Assembly: GCF_910592395.1 (NCBI RefSeq)
Contig: NC_088309.1
Span: forward strand, 25,608,599-25,672,598
DNA from: Lineus longissimus
Lineage: Eukaryota > Nemertea > Pilidiophora > Heteronemertea > Lineidae
DNA: 64,000 nucleotides
Direction: 5' to 3'
In this document: piece by piece, positions 49,349-61,600 of the stretch
Numbering within the stretch: the first letter of the stretch is position 1
Layout of the letters: each line of letters starts with the position of its first letter
Program-made: the position numbers and the translations under genes
Notes under the pieces: generated by a model
Seen by the model: only the letters and a program-made list of their open reading frames with translations
What the model was told of the DNA's origin: nothing
Databases searched by the model: none

Positions 49349-51306
49349 ATGGAAAGACTCATGAATGCTGTCGAGATTGGCGACGATGTTACAGAGGTGA
49401 GTCCCGTTCTTGTCAACTCTAAGATTGCACCTTAGAGTATAACCGATAGAGATTCTGTGGTGTTTTCCATTTGTCCCATATTGTGGTTTTTGTCGTTGAG
49501 GACAAAGTCACAACCAGGATGATGGGATAAGTTCCGTTAAATCCTTGGGTATTGGATTGGCTTAACGAACGTACATAAACTCTCCGTTTTCGAATGCTCT
49601 GTTTTGGTATTAATCTAATGTATGGCAGTGATCCCCAGCAGTTACCTAGTTCGCGCCAATCTGTCGTGCATTCGTCCTGCTGTCATACCTATACTATGGA
49701 CGCGGTGGATCGGTCTCTTCCCTCTCCCACTATAAAGCAATTTTAGGATGACTATATCACTGCCTCGACGCTCAGCCGATCTTCAGGATATTAGTTGCTG
49801 AACCTCCCTATTAAACTTGGCTTGACTTCGCCTATTCAGTCTTTTGAAGCTTGGTCGCCGGTGCATGGAGGAGGACGACGTGCACATCGAGCGAAGAAAG
49901 TGCTTTTTCGTGCCGCTCATCAATAATTCACATGTCCTTATCTTTTTCTGGTTCAGAATCTCATCAATGCTTGCCGTGACTTGGACCTTGAACGTGAAGA
50001 CCTGCATCGGAAAACACCCCTGTCGGTTGCAATCACTTGCAACAGGTTTGATGTCGTGAGTTTATTGTTAGAGAAGGGTGCCTCTCCTAACGCCCCATAC
50101 GACATGTTTTGGACAACACCGCCGATTCTGGCCGCCGCCAGGAGCGACAGTTTTGAGATCACCGAGTTGCTTCTAGCTTATGGAGCTAGGGTTGATGACA
50201 TGGACAAGTGTGGCTTGACTGCCTTGGTGATTGCTGCAAGGAGGGGTAACCTGCCGTTATGTCGTCTGCTACTCGACAGAGGAGCGCATCTCCACCATGT
50301 GACTGAATTCGAACCTTTGCCACCAAGTCTGAGTCGGTATGTTGTGAGTATTGTGTCCTCGGAAGAATTCTATCAGAGGAGATCGGAACCCTTCAAATGC
50401 AATGACGCTCTGAATGAGGCCTGCCGCTATAGACACCCGGAGGTCGTAAGGGAGTTCTTGAATCGTATGGCAGATGCCAGAACCTCGAAGACGTCCAATG
50501 GCAACACTGCTCTTCACATCGCAGCGTTTTGTGAGACGCAGGAGCGGTATGTCCCAGATACGAATGAGCCGGCCAGATGTGAGGTGATGCCGACATGTCC
50601 CGCAACAGTTCAGATTCTAATACAACACGGAGCCGACCTCCAGGCTGTCAACCAATTTAATGAGACACCAGCAGGACGGTTGATGTCACATCTGGCCACA
50701 ATATCTAACTACAGAACACAATCAAACTACGTTCGAGAACAACTTTCGAACTATTTTATAAACTTCTGTTTGTTAGTCAAAGCTGGGTGTCCACTTGCCG
50801 AAAAATACTTCTTGGACGTTGCTAATGATTTGCGTTTTCCTAAGAAAAGATGGGTTGATACTCTAAAGATTCTGACAGTGGCGTATAGCTCTCAGAAAGC
50901 GGTAGAAGACGAACAATCTGGAGACACTGAACTTGACGTCTCCTACATAAATGCAATGAAAGTAGCCTTTTTATCCGGTCTCCCGATGACGAAAGGCAAG
51001 ATGGCGGCCCTGTACAACCTGAAAATACCGTCCTCTTGCAAATATGGCGGAGTGGTCGACGAGTTCTTTTTTGGGTTCGTTTTGCACGGTGGTTGCCTGC
51101 CAAAACTCCCGCAAAAACTACGACAACTCTGCCAACAAATACTCCGTCGGTCAATTCGACGGCCGTTGTTGGACAATGTCATGTCGGAGGAGCTTAACCT
51201 GCCTCTCTACTTGAAGAGATGCATCTTTTTTGAATACGATGTGCAAATCACCTTACCTAATGTGGATAACGAGGGTGGCACTAATCTACCAGACTATTTT
51301 GAATAA
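49349..51306 (+). CDS. Ankyrin-repeat protein with C-terminal SOCS box (ASB-like)
   Basis: Two exons, 49349-49396 (MERLMNAVEIGDDVTE, donor GTGAGT) and 49957-51306 (acceptor GGTTCAG), give 465 residues. About six ankyrin repeats run from residue ~28 to ~310. The clearest are KTPLSVAITCNRFDVVSLLL, GLTALVIAARRGNLPLCRLL and NGNTALHIAAF. Residues ~400-445 (LPQKLRQLCQQILRRSI... then LNLPLYLKRCIFFEYDV) match the SOCS-box pattern with LC and LPLP-like motifs, which in ASB proteins docks elongin B/C and cullin 5. A role as a ubiquitin-ligase substrate adaptor is therefore inferred. The ATG sits in the short first exon. The second exon alone has no better start. I cannot assign a numbered ASB orthologue. 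Confidence 0.85.
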
Positions 51307-51535
51307 TGTGCATTGCAATCTCGACATTATCGGTGCGTTATTTTGACGGCCTGAGACGGGGGACATCTATTTGCCGTCGGACCTCTCCCGACGGTGTGAT
51401 AGAAGGCAGTGCAACGGGATATGCTACGAGAACCCCTGATTCACCCTCACCGTATACCATACATGTCGGACGCGTTTGCCGATCAATTGCATGTTCATTG
51501 TCATATTTTTACATGTTATTCTTAGTTAGCTGCAT

Positions 51536-51541
51536 AATAAA
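51536..51541 (+). terminator. Poly(A) signal of the ankyrin/SOCS gene
   Basis: AATAAA lies 230 nt past the TAA stop at 51304-51306, in an AT-rich context, which is typical spacing for a 3' end. Confidence 0.6.
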
Positions 51542-52613
51542 TTTGAAATAGTCAGGAAATGAATAACCTTTTTCCACTTCTCAAAAGTAGAAAATATGTC
51601 TTCGGCAATTATTCATTGAGGGTGACGATTTATGATATTATGACCATTTGGTTAAGGATGGGCTGCCTAGGGAGCTAGAGTGCACTATAACACAGGACTA
51701 GCTAGGGCACTTGTCCCGTGTTTGTACACTCAGCCCATTATGCCACTGATTTCCCCGCTCTGCTGTTCAGACGGTGCTCACTTCGCAAACAAATGTGCCG
51801 TGAAAACGTAAGCGTAAGACGAAACGTAAGTTAGCGAAATCTCACTATAACACTAATATGAACCATGACTTGGATTTTGACTGGGAGATAAATAACGTCT
51901 TGGCCCAATTGTCATGGTTAGGTAGTTCGCGGCTGTAAGCTTTTGGTTACAATCATTGTAGAGGATAAAATGCAGTTACTATAGACCAATGTTGCGTAAT
52001 AAAGTTGTATTTTTATGAAGACAAGAAAAACCGTCTGCGTTGCGGCCGCTATGGAGTGCTTATTGTGGTTGTTGTCGTGTTGCCATGATGACGTCACTTT
52101 GTTGGCTTATGGTGGAAACAGGCGAAGCAGGTGCCCGTTTGCACCACAAAAAAGCAGAATAACATCACTGATGGTTTATATTTCGTGAACCTAACAATAG
52201 ATTTGAAATGTGCGTTTGTTAGTACACCCGAAAACTTTGTGAAATCGTTGCATATCTGCAAATTCTTCCTTCTATGCAGCATAGCAGCGCTGTCAGTGTT
52301 CGTGTGACTGTATATCACTGCACAGTAGTAGTGTAATGCTAGTGTATGCTATGTCACTGTACTATGTGAATACATTGTTTCAAGCAGAAAACCATGAGTA
52401 CTGATTGCGGCTTTCTATTTGACTTGCTGGCGTAAATCAAGAGCCACATCAAATGACATTGGTAAAATTCATTTACTTTGAATGCATTTAAATCATTAAT
52501 GGATTTATGACATGTCATGATAATCATCATCATGATTGATATTGTTGCTGTCATTGAACTAACGATCATGCATTGAACTGACTCGCCAGAATTTCTTTCA
52601 GAATTCAGAAACA
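51542..52613 (+). promoter_or_regulatory. Upstream region of the TTC24-like gene, with a CRE palindrome
   Basis: This gap must hold the TTC24 promoter. TGACGTCA (52089-52096), the full CREB/ATF palindrome, lies about 520 bp before the start codon in a locally CpG-richer patch. A strong acceptor (TTCTTTCAG, ending 52601) stands 12 bp before the ATG, so a non-coding 5' exon somewhere in this stretch is likely. Confidence 0.4.
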
Positions 52614-55600
52614 ATGGATGATTCAGGCCGAGCACTCCTGTCAATGGACATTGACAGGTTTACTAAACTTGGCCATGAAGAACTGCAGAATGGTGACGTC
52701 ACGAAGGCTGTGGAGGCGTTCTTGTTCGCGTTCAAACAGGCGAAGCAATTTGACGATGGTTATTTGGAAAGGTCATGTGCTTTCAACCTTGGTGCTGTGT
52801 ATATTGCTTCCAATAACCCGGAAAAGGGACTTGAACTTCTGCAGAGAGCTGTGCCCCCTATGAATAAAAGAGATGGAAGCTCAAATGGAGATTTGTACTA
52901 TAACTTCGGATTGGGTTACGAATCACTTAAAAATAGTGCAGAGATGGTCAAGTACTTTCAAATGGCACTCCAAGAATATGAACTGGAGAATAACCATGAG
53001 ATGATTGCTGCACTATCTAAGAAACTAGGACAGATCTATGCTAAGGGTTCTAAGTCTAAGGAAGCTGCGGATTGCTATGGTAAGGCAGCCAAGGCATTTG
53101 GTAGCTTATTCCAAGTCGAGGAGAGGATTCTGATGCTCAGTAACCGGGCACAGCAACTTTTGAAAGTCGGGGATAAAACAGAATGCCTGCCAACTCTCGA
53201 TGATTGTTTTCAACTTTGCCAAAAGATGGAGAACAAGTCCAGTCAAGGTGAGTAGGCCTTATTGTTGGGATTGAGCAAACAAAGCGTAGTTTCATTATCT
53301 TCCTGTTGGTTCTGATGGGTGTTCATCATATTGAGAATAAGAAGTTTAAAAGTCTGGTTTTGTAAAGTGTTGTGACATTGTCTCTTGAATAAGTGGAGTA
53401 ATCCCAAGGCTCCTGAACTACATTATTGGAACACTTCATTAATCATATTACTTGTACTACTTTTCTACTTCAGTCAAATTATACGGTGACCTTGGTCTCT
53501 TTTACACTCAATGTGGCGACTACGGGAAAGCATGTCAATGTTTCCAGGATGCTCTCTACATCGTGAAGCTCGTCACCACAGACAAGAAGAAAGAAGCTGT
53601 GATTGTACAAAATCTTGGTGCTGTTTATAACACTCTTGGGCAATATGAGGAGGCTTTGAATCATCATACTGCTGCTGCAGCGATGCATGGTGAGTGAACT
53701 TATTCATTGGAGGCCTAGGTCTTGCTGTGAAATGAATGTATGACTGAAGTTGCTGAAGGTTTGCAGAATTCAACATAATCTTAGTAAATCTCAACTTTAT
53801 CTTCTTCAGCTGAACTCGGTAATCGGGGTGCCCAAGGCCAGTGTTTCTCCAATGCTGCCTATTCATACACGCAGCTTGGTGACAACGAATCGGCCGGCGA
53901 GTTCTACCTTCACGCTCTTCAGGCTTCGAAAGATGCTGGAGACAAACACGGAGAATGGCAGGCGATGGAAGGTCTCGGAGCTGTCGCCTTCAACAGGGGA
54001 CTAACCGATAGAGCTGTACAGTATTTCAACAAAGCCCTGGTCATTCTATCAGGCTGCGAACAGAATCTAGTGGCACAGGAAAGAATCGTTGGAAAGCTGA
54101 CGGATGCCATACAGTGCAAAGTTGCCAAGGCTTCAGATGGGCTTCCACCGTTACCTGTCAAACATTCGCTGAGTACCAAAGAGTCAGTGCAGTCGGTGAG
54201 GACTATAAAAAGACATTTATTGTGATGATCATAATGAGGTCTGCTGTACATGGATAGTACTTCTACAGAGTGTTAAATCTCAAGAGTAGTTGTCAGAGAA
54301 TATCAGGGTTTGACATATACAGATGTAAATGGCCTGCTTTAGGAATCATACATCTATAGAGTCATGTAACTTGACCTTCAAATCAAGATTTTATGCATAT
54401 TTCTTAAATCTATCACTGATTTGGATTTCTTTCAGATACCAGTCACCATGAGCAAAAGAGAGCTTGCAAGAAGTCACAGTGGACGTCCGCCGTCAGTCAT
54501 CTCGCTTCCAACGAAGCAGACTCCCTTGTATGTACCAGCGCCACCTATGAAGGATATCGACAGGAACATCAGGTTATTAGTTAATGACGAATCTCCATCC
54601 ACACGGGATTTTTATAGGCCAACTGCTCCCTTGACAAGGTGCTGTTTTTTGTTGCTTTTAGTGATGTTGTAGTCTGCCTATACCTTGCATACCTTTATTC
54701 TCCTGTACTAGGTTTAGCATGGTTTGGTGGATATATTGTTCAAGGGTAAAATTTATCTATATCATGTCGAGTGCCGGTCACTGAAGTTTTCAAGTTCACC
54801 CTAATATATTGATGGCACAAAGTAAATTTAACCAAATTTAGACTGATACAGCAAGAACCTGCCAAGTAAGAAACGTGCGTAGCTTGTGATAAATCATATC
54901 TCCGGCTAAAGACGGAGTCAGTCACTAGGGCAATAAACTCAATTGGCACCTAACCATAGTGGCAGGTAAAAACTATTCTAAGTGAATGTGCAGAGTGAAC
55001 ACTGTTAAAAGAAGAATAAACTGGCACTGGATCTACATTGTAATAATTAATCCACCAGACTTTGATGAACCTGGTCTACTGGAGCTTTTTAAATCACTGC
55101 TTAATGATCAGTAATGGAACCCAATTATTTTCCCTGCCTTCAATCTTTAACTTTATCTTAATGATTTATTTATTATTTTTTACATTCTATTTATAAAGCT
55201 GTTCTTACGCGTTGTTTCAATCTTAGACCCTTGAAGTTTATTAGAGGGGTCTGGTTTGTATTTGCCTTTCTGCGACACTGATGGTTATAAATCTGAAATC
55301 ATCATTTACATTAAAACTTATGATTTCCAGGAATGAATTTGAAACAAAAAGGTAACAATAAATGCATCTTTTATGGCTCCTTTCAAAGTTGCAATGTTTT
55401 TAAAGAATTGGTTGGAAGTCTTTGGTGTTTTTATTAAGGCTTATAGCTTGCTTAACCTTATCAGCATGTTCCCCTCAACCCAGCTGATCATGTTACCTTT
55501 CCGCTTAACCCCACTCCCGGTATGTGTATTGAGGCTTTTTGCTTAGTTTAACCTTATCAGAACCTTCCCCTTGTAACCCCCACTCCAAGTGGTAAACTTC

Positions 55601-58600
55601 CCCTAACCCGCTAGCCAGGTGGTTGTATTGAGGCTTATAGCTTGCTTTGACTTATAAGAACCTTCCCCTAACCCCACCCCGGTGTGTGTATTGACAAATG
55701 AGGAAAACAACAGCAAGTAGATGTCTCTAATTCATAACCAATTCCCAATAAATGTTTGTGCAGTATTCAGTCTTTGCAAAAAGCCTTTGGTCTATGTTTG
55801 TCATATTTGTGTGTTTTGCGTTAATATTTACCATATTGAGCAAATAGTGAGTAAATATATTTGGCCATGTTCTTATTTCTGGTGACCAATAATTGCCCCC
55901 GAGTGATTGAGGAACACCAAAGGTACACACTGCAGAAATACTGCTTGGACTTTGGCTTTGTTTTTCATTTCTGCAAACTAAAAAATATAGGGTTTTTTGT
56001 TACTAAAAGGAAAATGCTATATGGAGGCTCTTTCACTCACAGGGGTAGGTCCTATTAAGTGTATTATGAAAAACTTCTTAGAAGTCCATAAAAAGACAAG
56101 TCGCAGTACCCCAGGTTGGCCTGGATGGTGCAATGTGGTGAAGACTCTTTCTCATTTCATCATTACTCTTCCAGGCGACCCAGGAAAATTTCTGACACAG
56201 GTTTGATCATACCATATTATAATGCCCTCGGTCTGTCGGACTACGACAGTGATACAGACTTGTCGCTTTCAACGGCACCGTCTTCCCGCAGAGTATCTCG
56301 TAGTCGAAGGTTATCAGATGAAGTGGACGGAATGCTCAAACAGTTTAGAGAAGACAGGTAGATACTTTGTAGAATGTCATGAAATACCTAGTTTGTTGAC
56401 AAAGTGCACACCCGGGCCAAACTGCTGTTATCAATGGCTTGAATCGAACAATTTTATATGTCAGACAAAGAATCTGTCATCAGTAACAGTGGAGAGGTTG
56501 CAATCTAATGCTCTTACAAGTTAACTTCACCTTGTGTGGATCACGGTATAACCTTTCACAGGTTCCGTTATGTATTCTACCTGGGGAAAAGGATATGGTA
56601 TTAAGACTATTCAAAACCTCATATCAGATTAATCCCAGAACAGACTTACAACAAACAAGTTGACAACATCACTTTAAGTTCCATTATTGGCTCTAGAACT
56701 TGGTTATTGAGCAGCTTCAAGCTATGGAAACTGTTATATTTGTGTGATTTTAGTTATCGAAGTGAGGACTATTACCCATACTACCAGAAACCGTATAATA
56801 CACCTTTGTGGTGAGTTTTCTTAATGTGATCTACTTCACTTCTCACTTCAGCTAACTATTGCACATTTTATGTTAGGCTATAGTCCTAAAGCCCTCCCAC
56901 AAAAGAGGGGTTTTCCCACAAAAGAGGGGTTTTCCCACAAAAAGTGGTTTCCAGTCTTTAATAGATTGTTCTTTATGTGAATGTAGAAGTAGCCTCACAT
57001 GCGCTATTTAGCATTTTCACTGCTTGTCTATTCATTGAAGTTATGTATTTTTGCTAAAGAATCGTACCAGAGTGCCAAGTTATGTTGTCTTTGTGACTGT
57101 TTTGAAATGTAGCTTGTCGGAATCAAAAGATTACAATGAAAATATCTTGGATGTGATGAGATATCAGATGTCTTTCAGTCAATTCAAGCTCATCCTGTCT
57201 TTAAAATCGAGTGATTAAGGTCAGTTTGTGTCAACAGCAAAGACATAAGCTGGGATCTGAAACAGGACTTGCATCTCACACTACTCATTGTATCATACAT
57301 TGTCGTTTCGAAGTTATGGCTAAAATGTTTATATTTACTTGATATGTTCTCTTTTTGTGATCAGGAAAGGTCGCACCAATCGTCCATTGACTGCTAGACC
57401 TGAGAGAAGAAAGAAAAAGACATCATTGACAAATGAGGAAGTTGCATTGATCAGAGCCATGCGTCGTGGTTCCAGGGACACGTCAGAAAAGAGCAGACAG
57501 CCAGTTGAGGCACCTAAATCGTCAAAGAAGGAGAAGAAAAGAAGGTAATAAACAAGAATAGAAACAGCAACATTTGACTATCAACATGGTACTTTGAAGT
57601 AAGGGTTTTTGCCAGTACAAAGAAAGGTAATAAGGCTCTCTTGGATTATCTTGTTTAGGTTCCTACTACACATGCAAGAGAAATGCGAATGCTGTTTAAA
57701 CATATCAAAATATGGTTGCTCTAGTCTATTCTCACCATTGCTCTGTTTCCTGTCACTTCAGGTTAGGTGCAAGGAGACCTGTAAGTCCCTCAAACGTCAT
57801 GGTACCTCATGCGAAAAATGTGTTAAGTGATCGACGTCTTCTCAGATCAAATACATTTGATTCCAAGGAAAATTACAGACAACGCATGAAGAAGTTGTAT
57901 AAACTTTCAGATTCTGGTGAGTATGATTTTTTCATGTGCGACTCTTTTCACTGTTGTGGCGTTGACATTAGTAAGCGATTCTTGTGGTGTGGGAATTGAC
58001 CCAAAAGCACCTGGAGGCCAGCCCACACAAAGATTCCTGCAGAAATCTACTGGACGTTGAGGGATAATTTGACACACTTACTGTCTTCTGATGAGGTCTT
58101 ATCAAATTTAATTCTGATCGTAACATGTTTTTCTCTACAGATATTGACTGGGAATACCTCAATAGAATTGGGCCAAAACCGATAACTCCCCGTGAGTCGC
58201 TGATCCGTGGCAGGAGCTTCGTTGAGGAAGGTGTCCACATCTTCAGCAGTAAAGTTTCAGAGTCGTCGTCATCCACGTCACTAAGCTTGGACTCAAAAAC
58301 AACCAAAGAGTCGGACAGTGAAACAGAAACTGATACTGACTCTGATGAGGAAACGATTGAGGAACACCAGGATAATCTCCCAACAAGCTTTAACCTAGAC
58401 AGTATTCGATATGCTCGCACATCTGAGGAGTATCGGCGCATGATGAAGGAAGGCCGTGAAGTACGAAGATACTCACCTGCGGATCCAGACAAGGGTGTGC
58501 GTCCTATGTCATCGCGGCAAAGACCATCAGATAGACAGAGGTCTTATAATGGCAGACCGTCATCTTCAAAAAGCAGACCCAAAGAAACTGACGAAATACC

Positions 58601-61600
58601 CAAGGCGCGTGTGTCACCTAGAGCACAAGCTCCACCATCACCACGCCAGGCTCAACCGTCACCCCGAACGCAGCCATCCCCAAGAGAAGAAGCCTCCTCA
58701 ATCGAATCACCTGTGCCAGTATCTTTGCCAACCCAAAACCTTGAGATGGCACCGAGACCACCTGAGTCCCCCAGGTCTCCCTCACAAGAACACCCACCCT
58801 CCAGGGAGCGCTTTGAAAAACGTATGATGGAACACATGGACGCAGAAAAATCTGAGCAAAGAACGAATCGTATTGACTCCATCGATAGTGCTCAGTCTTC
58901 ATCAATGGCGGACACAGACTCACGGTCGAATTCACGTGATCCTGATTACGAAGATGCATTACCTGTAGAAACTGCTGTATCTCCTGATGCAGCACCCGCA
59001 TCGTCACCAAGGCCTCTGGATCGAGGAGTGTCTCTTGCCACCTCTGCAACTGATAAGTCGGACAACCGGGATTTAGAGGAGTATCGACGGAAGCTGGAAC
59101 GACGTGATGCCAGTTTGGATGGCACAGAATCTATATCTGAGAGTAACTTGTCAGAAAGTGGGTCATTGTACACCTCGTCTGATTCTGGGACTCTTACAGC
59201 AGATGAAGAACCACCATATGAATCGATCAGGCTAGGAACGTAAGCATCAAAATGTTCCCTTTTAGTATTTTCTCTAACTACTCACTTGCCTTGTTGTATG
59301 GTAGGGACAGAGAACTTCATAACATTTGCGTTCAGTTTACCTCTTCCTCATTAGCTTTTGAACATGATGGAAGGCAAGCACTGTTATCTTTTTACTCTGT
59401 GCGTAACTCCTCTAGAGATTCTTCATTCAGTAGCAATCGTGTCTGCACAATGCTCTTCCATTCGCAGAACTGGTACACCTCCACCTGTTCCTCCACCATT
59501 GGAGTCCACCTATGAGAAACCAACAGGTGCACAACCTGGGCCAAACTTCTTCAGGGCGGACACTGAGGAAGTTGAGGAGAAGATGACAGCCAGTGAAGGT
59601 AAATGTGCAGTATAGTGTTGTCAGAGCTTGATGTAATTATCGTCATAGATACAGTGAAAGAAGTACTTTTTGCCTGAAAAGGGCCAAAATCAGCCTGAAA
59701 AACTTGTTTTTCGCAACACGTTTTTGGGGCAGTTACCCCCTGCTAAATTGCTACTGCTACCGCAGCTACATTGTCTCTTCTCTTTTGCAGCAGTTATGGG
59801 GGAAAGTGGTCTTTATGAAAGTATCCGGACGGGCAAGTTTGAGGATGTACCACCTGGTGTTGAACCCACAGCAGGAGATGGGACAAATGGCGGGGAGGGC
59901 ACATCTCAGCCTGTCGTGCCACCTCGGCCTCCAAATATCGAAAACATGTCAAGAGCTGAGAAGTAAGTATAAATGTAAATCTACCCTTTATTTGGTCACG
60001 GATGGACCTACCCTTGATCAGGAACCAGGCTGACGCATGATAATTGGAACCATTCACTTGTAGGTTTGTAGGGAAGTCAAAAACTATGTTTTAGAAGAAA
60101 AAACCCAGTTTAGTTGGTCTTAGTGCTGCTTTCTAGGGGATCGCACATCTGGGAGATAGGTGTATTATAGATGGGTATAGTTTATACTGATCTATTTCTC
60201 TCATGTGCAATATTGTGACCTTTTCCCCTGGTGTTACATGTGTATGTTATTGGTGTTTATAGATACCTGGTTCTCATGGGTATATCTGGTGATATTATGA
60301 AAGTAATGCAGACTGTATCAGTTAGAAGGAGAGGTTTGATGAGACGAAATAATAAGTAAGTCGGCTTCATCAGGAAGAGGATTGATTTGGCATTTTCATT
60401 TCTATCAAACTATCTCCAAAGATTCACACTACATGTGTAGTTCAACATATTTCATAGGCATGTACATGTGTCTGGCACCTTATCATGAACATTGAATACC
60501 ACAAGAATGGCAGGTAGAGCCTGGGCTTTCCCCTGGGACCTACTTTGCTCCTGCATTGATAATAAACACTGTACCAATCTGAACAGCTCAACTTCCATGT
60601 GACCCAAGATCTTGTGCAGACAGCCGATGAAAATACCAAATCTAACCTTCGAGCTGATTTGTGATTTGGATACACCAGCACATTTGGAGTTACCTTGTGT
60701 TGAGTTATTCTCAATACTGTAAACCCGGAAATATTGGCGGCCATCTCATTTCATGATTTGTGAAATTGCAACGTTTGCACACTTTTAAGTCAGCATTTTA
60801 ACAATCCGGTAACAGACATATCTGTAAACATAAAAAAAAGGCACATGAATATTTCCGGGGTTACCATATTGAATCTGTTGGGAACTAACCAACCTAATCT
60901 TCCCCTCCTGATTGTAGCACAACTTCTTGTAGCGTTCTTCATAGCATTCCAAGCTGGAGAAATTCTGTGAACAAACCAGAGATTCAGGGATCTTAAAAAA
61001 AGCAACAGCCTATTGTGGCCTCCTCTATTTCTGTTTTCATCATGGTCAGCAGAGACCTGCCGGGTAGTCAGTGAATAGGGAACAACTACATGTACAGTAA
61101 TGCATGATCAATGAAGTATTACATGACGTTGCCATTTTGGGAGTAGCTCTCAAGGCTATAGGCAAAGCATTATTTTCATTGCATGCTCCATGTTGCCTCT
61201 TTTGTTACACAATCGTCAGGTGGTAGCTTTTGGCTGTTCAACATGACACTTTTGTGTGCATGCTGTTGACAATACCCAATTTAGGAGGGCAGTCACTTTC
61301 CACCCTTGGGGTTGGATGACAGTCTGAGTGCAATCATGATGTCTTCTTACACTCCCCTTTTCTTCCTCCTCTAGAGAAATGAAAGACAACAGGTACCTCT
61401 TTTGAATAATTGAAAATTATCAAGTCTATTTTGTTGGCCTGATCAATTCATAATTCATAACTCTTGTAACCAAAAGTGAAATTGAAGAGAAATTGTCATG
61501 ATTCAAGAAGTTCCCCTTACTAGGGCACTAATTGTCTGTTATAAAAAGGTATTTTCTTGTAAGGCCATTCAAGATGACTTGATCTCTGCATGTTCTCCAG

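Noticed and set aside
58456-59173. Long alternative frames on both strands over TTC24 exon 9
   Set aside because: They are shadows caused by biased codon composition. The 365-codon frame continues in phase into both neighbouring exons.
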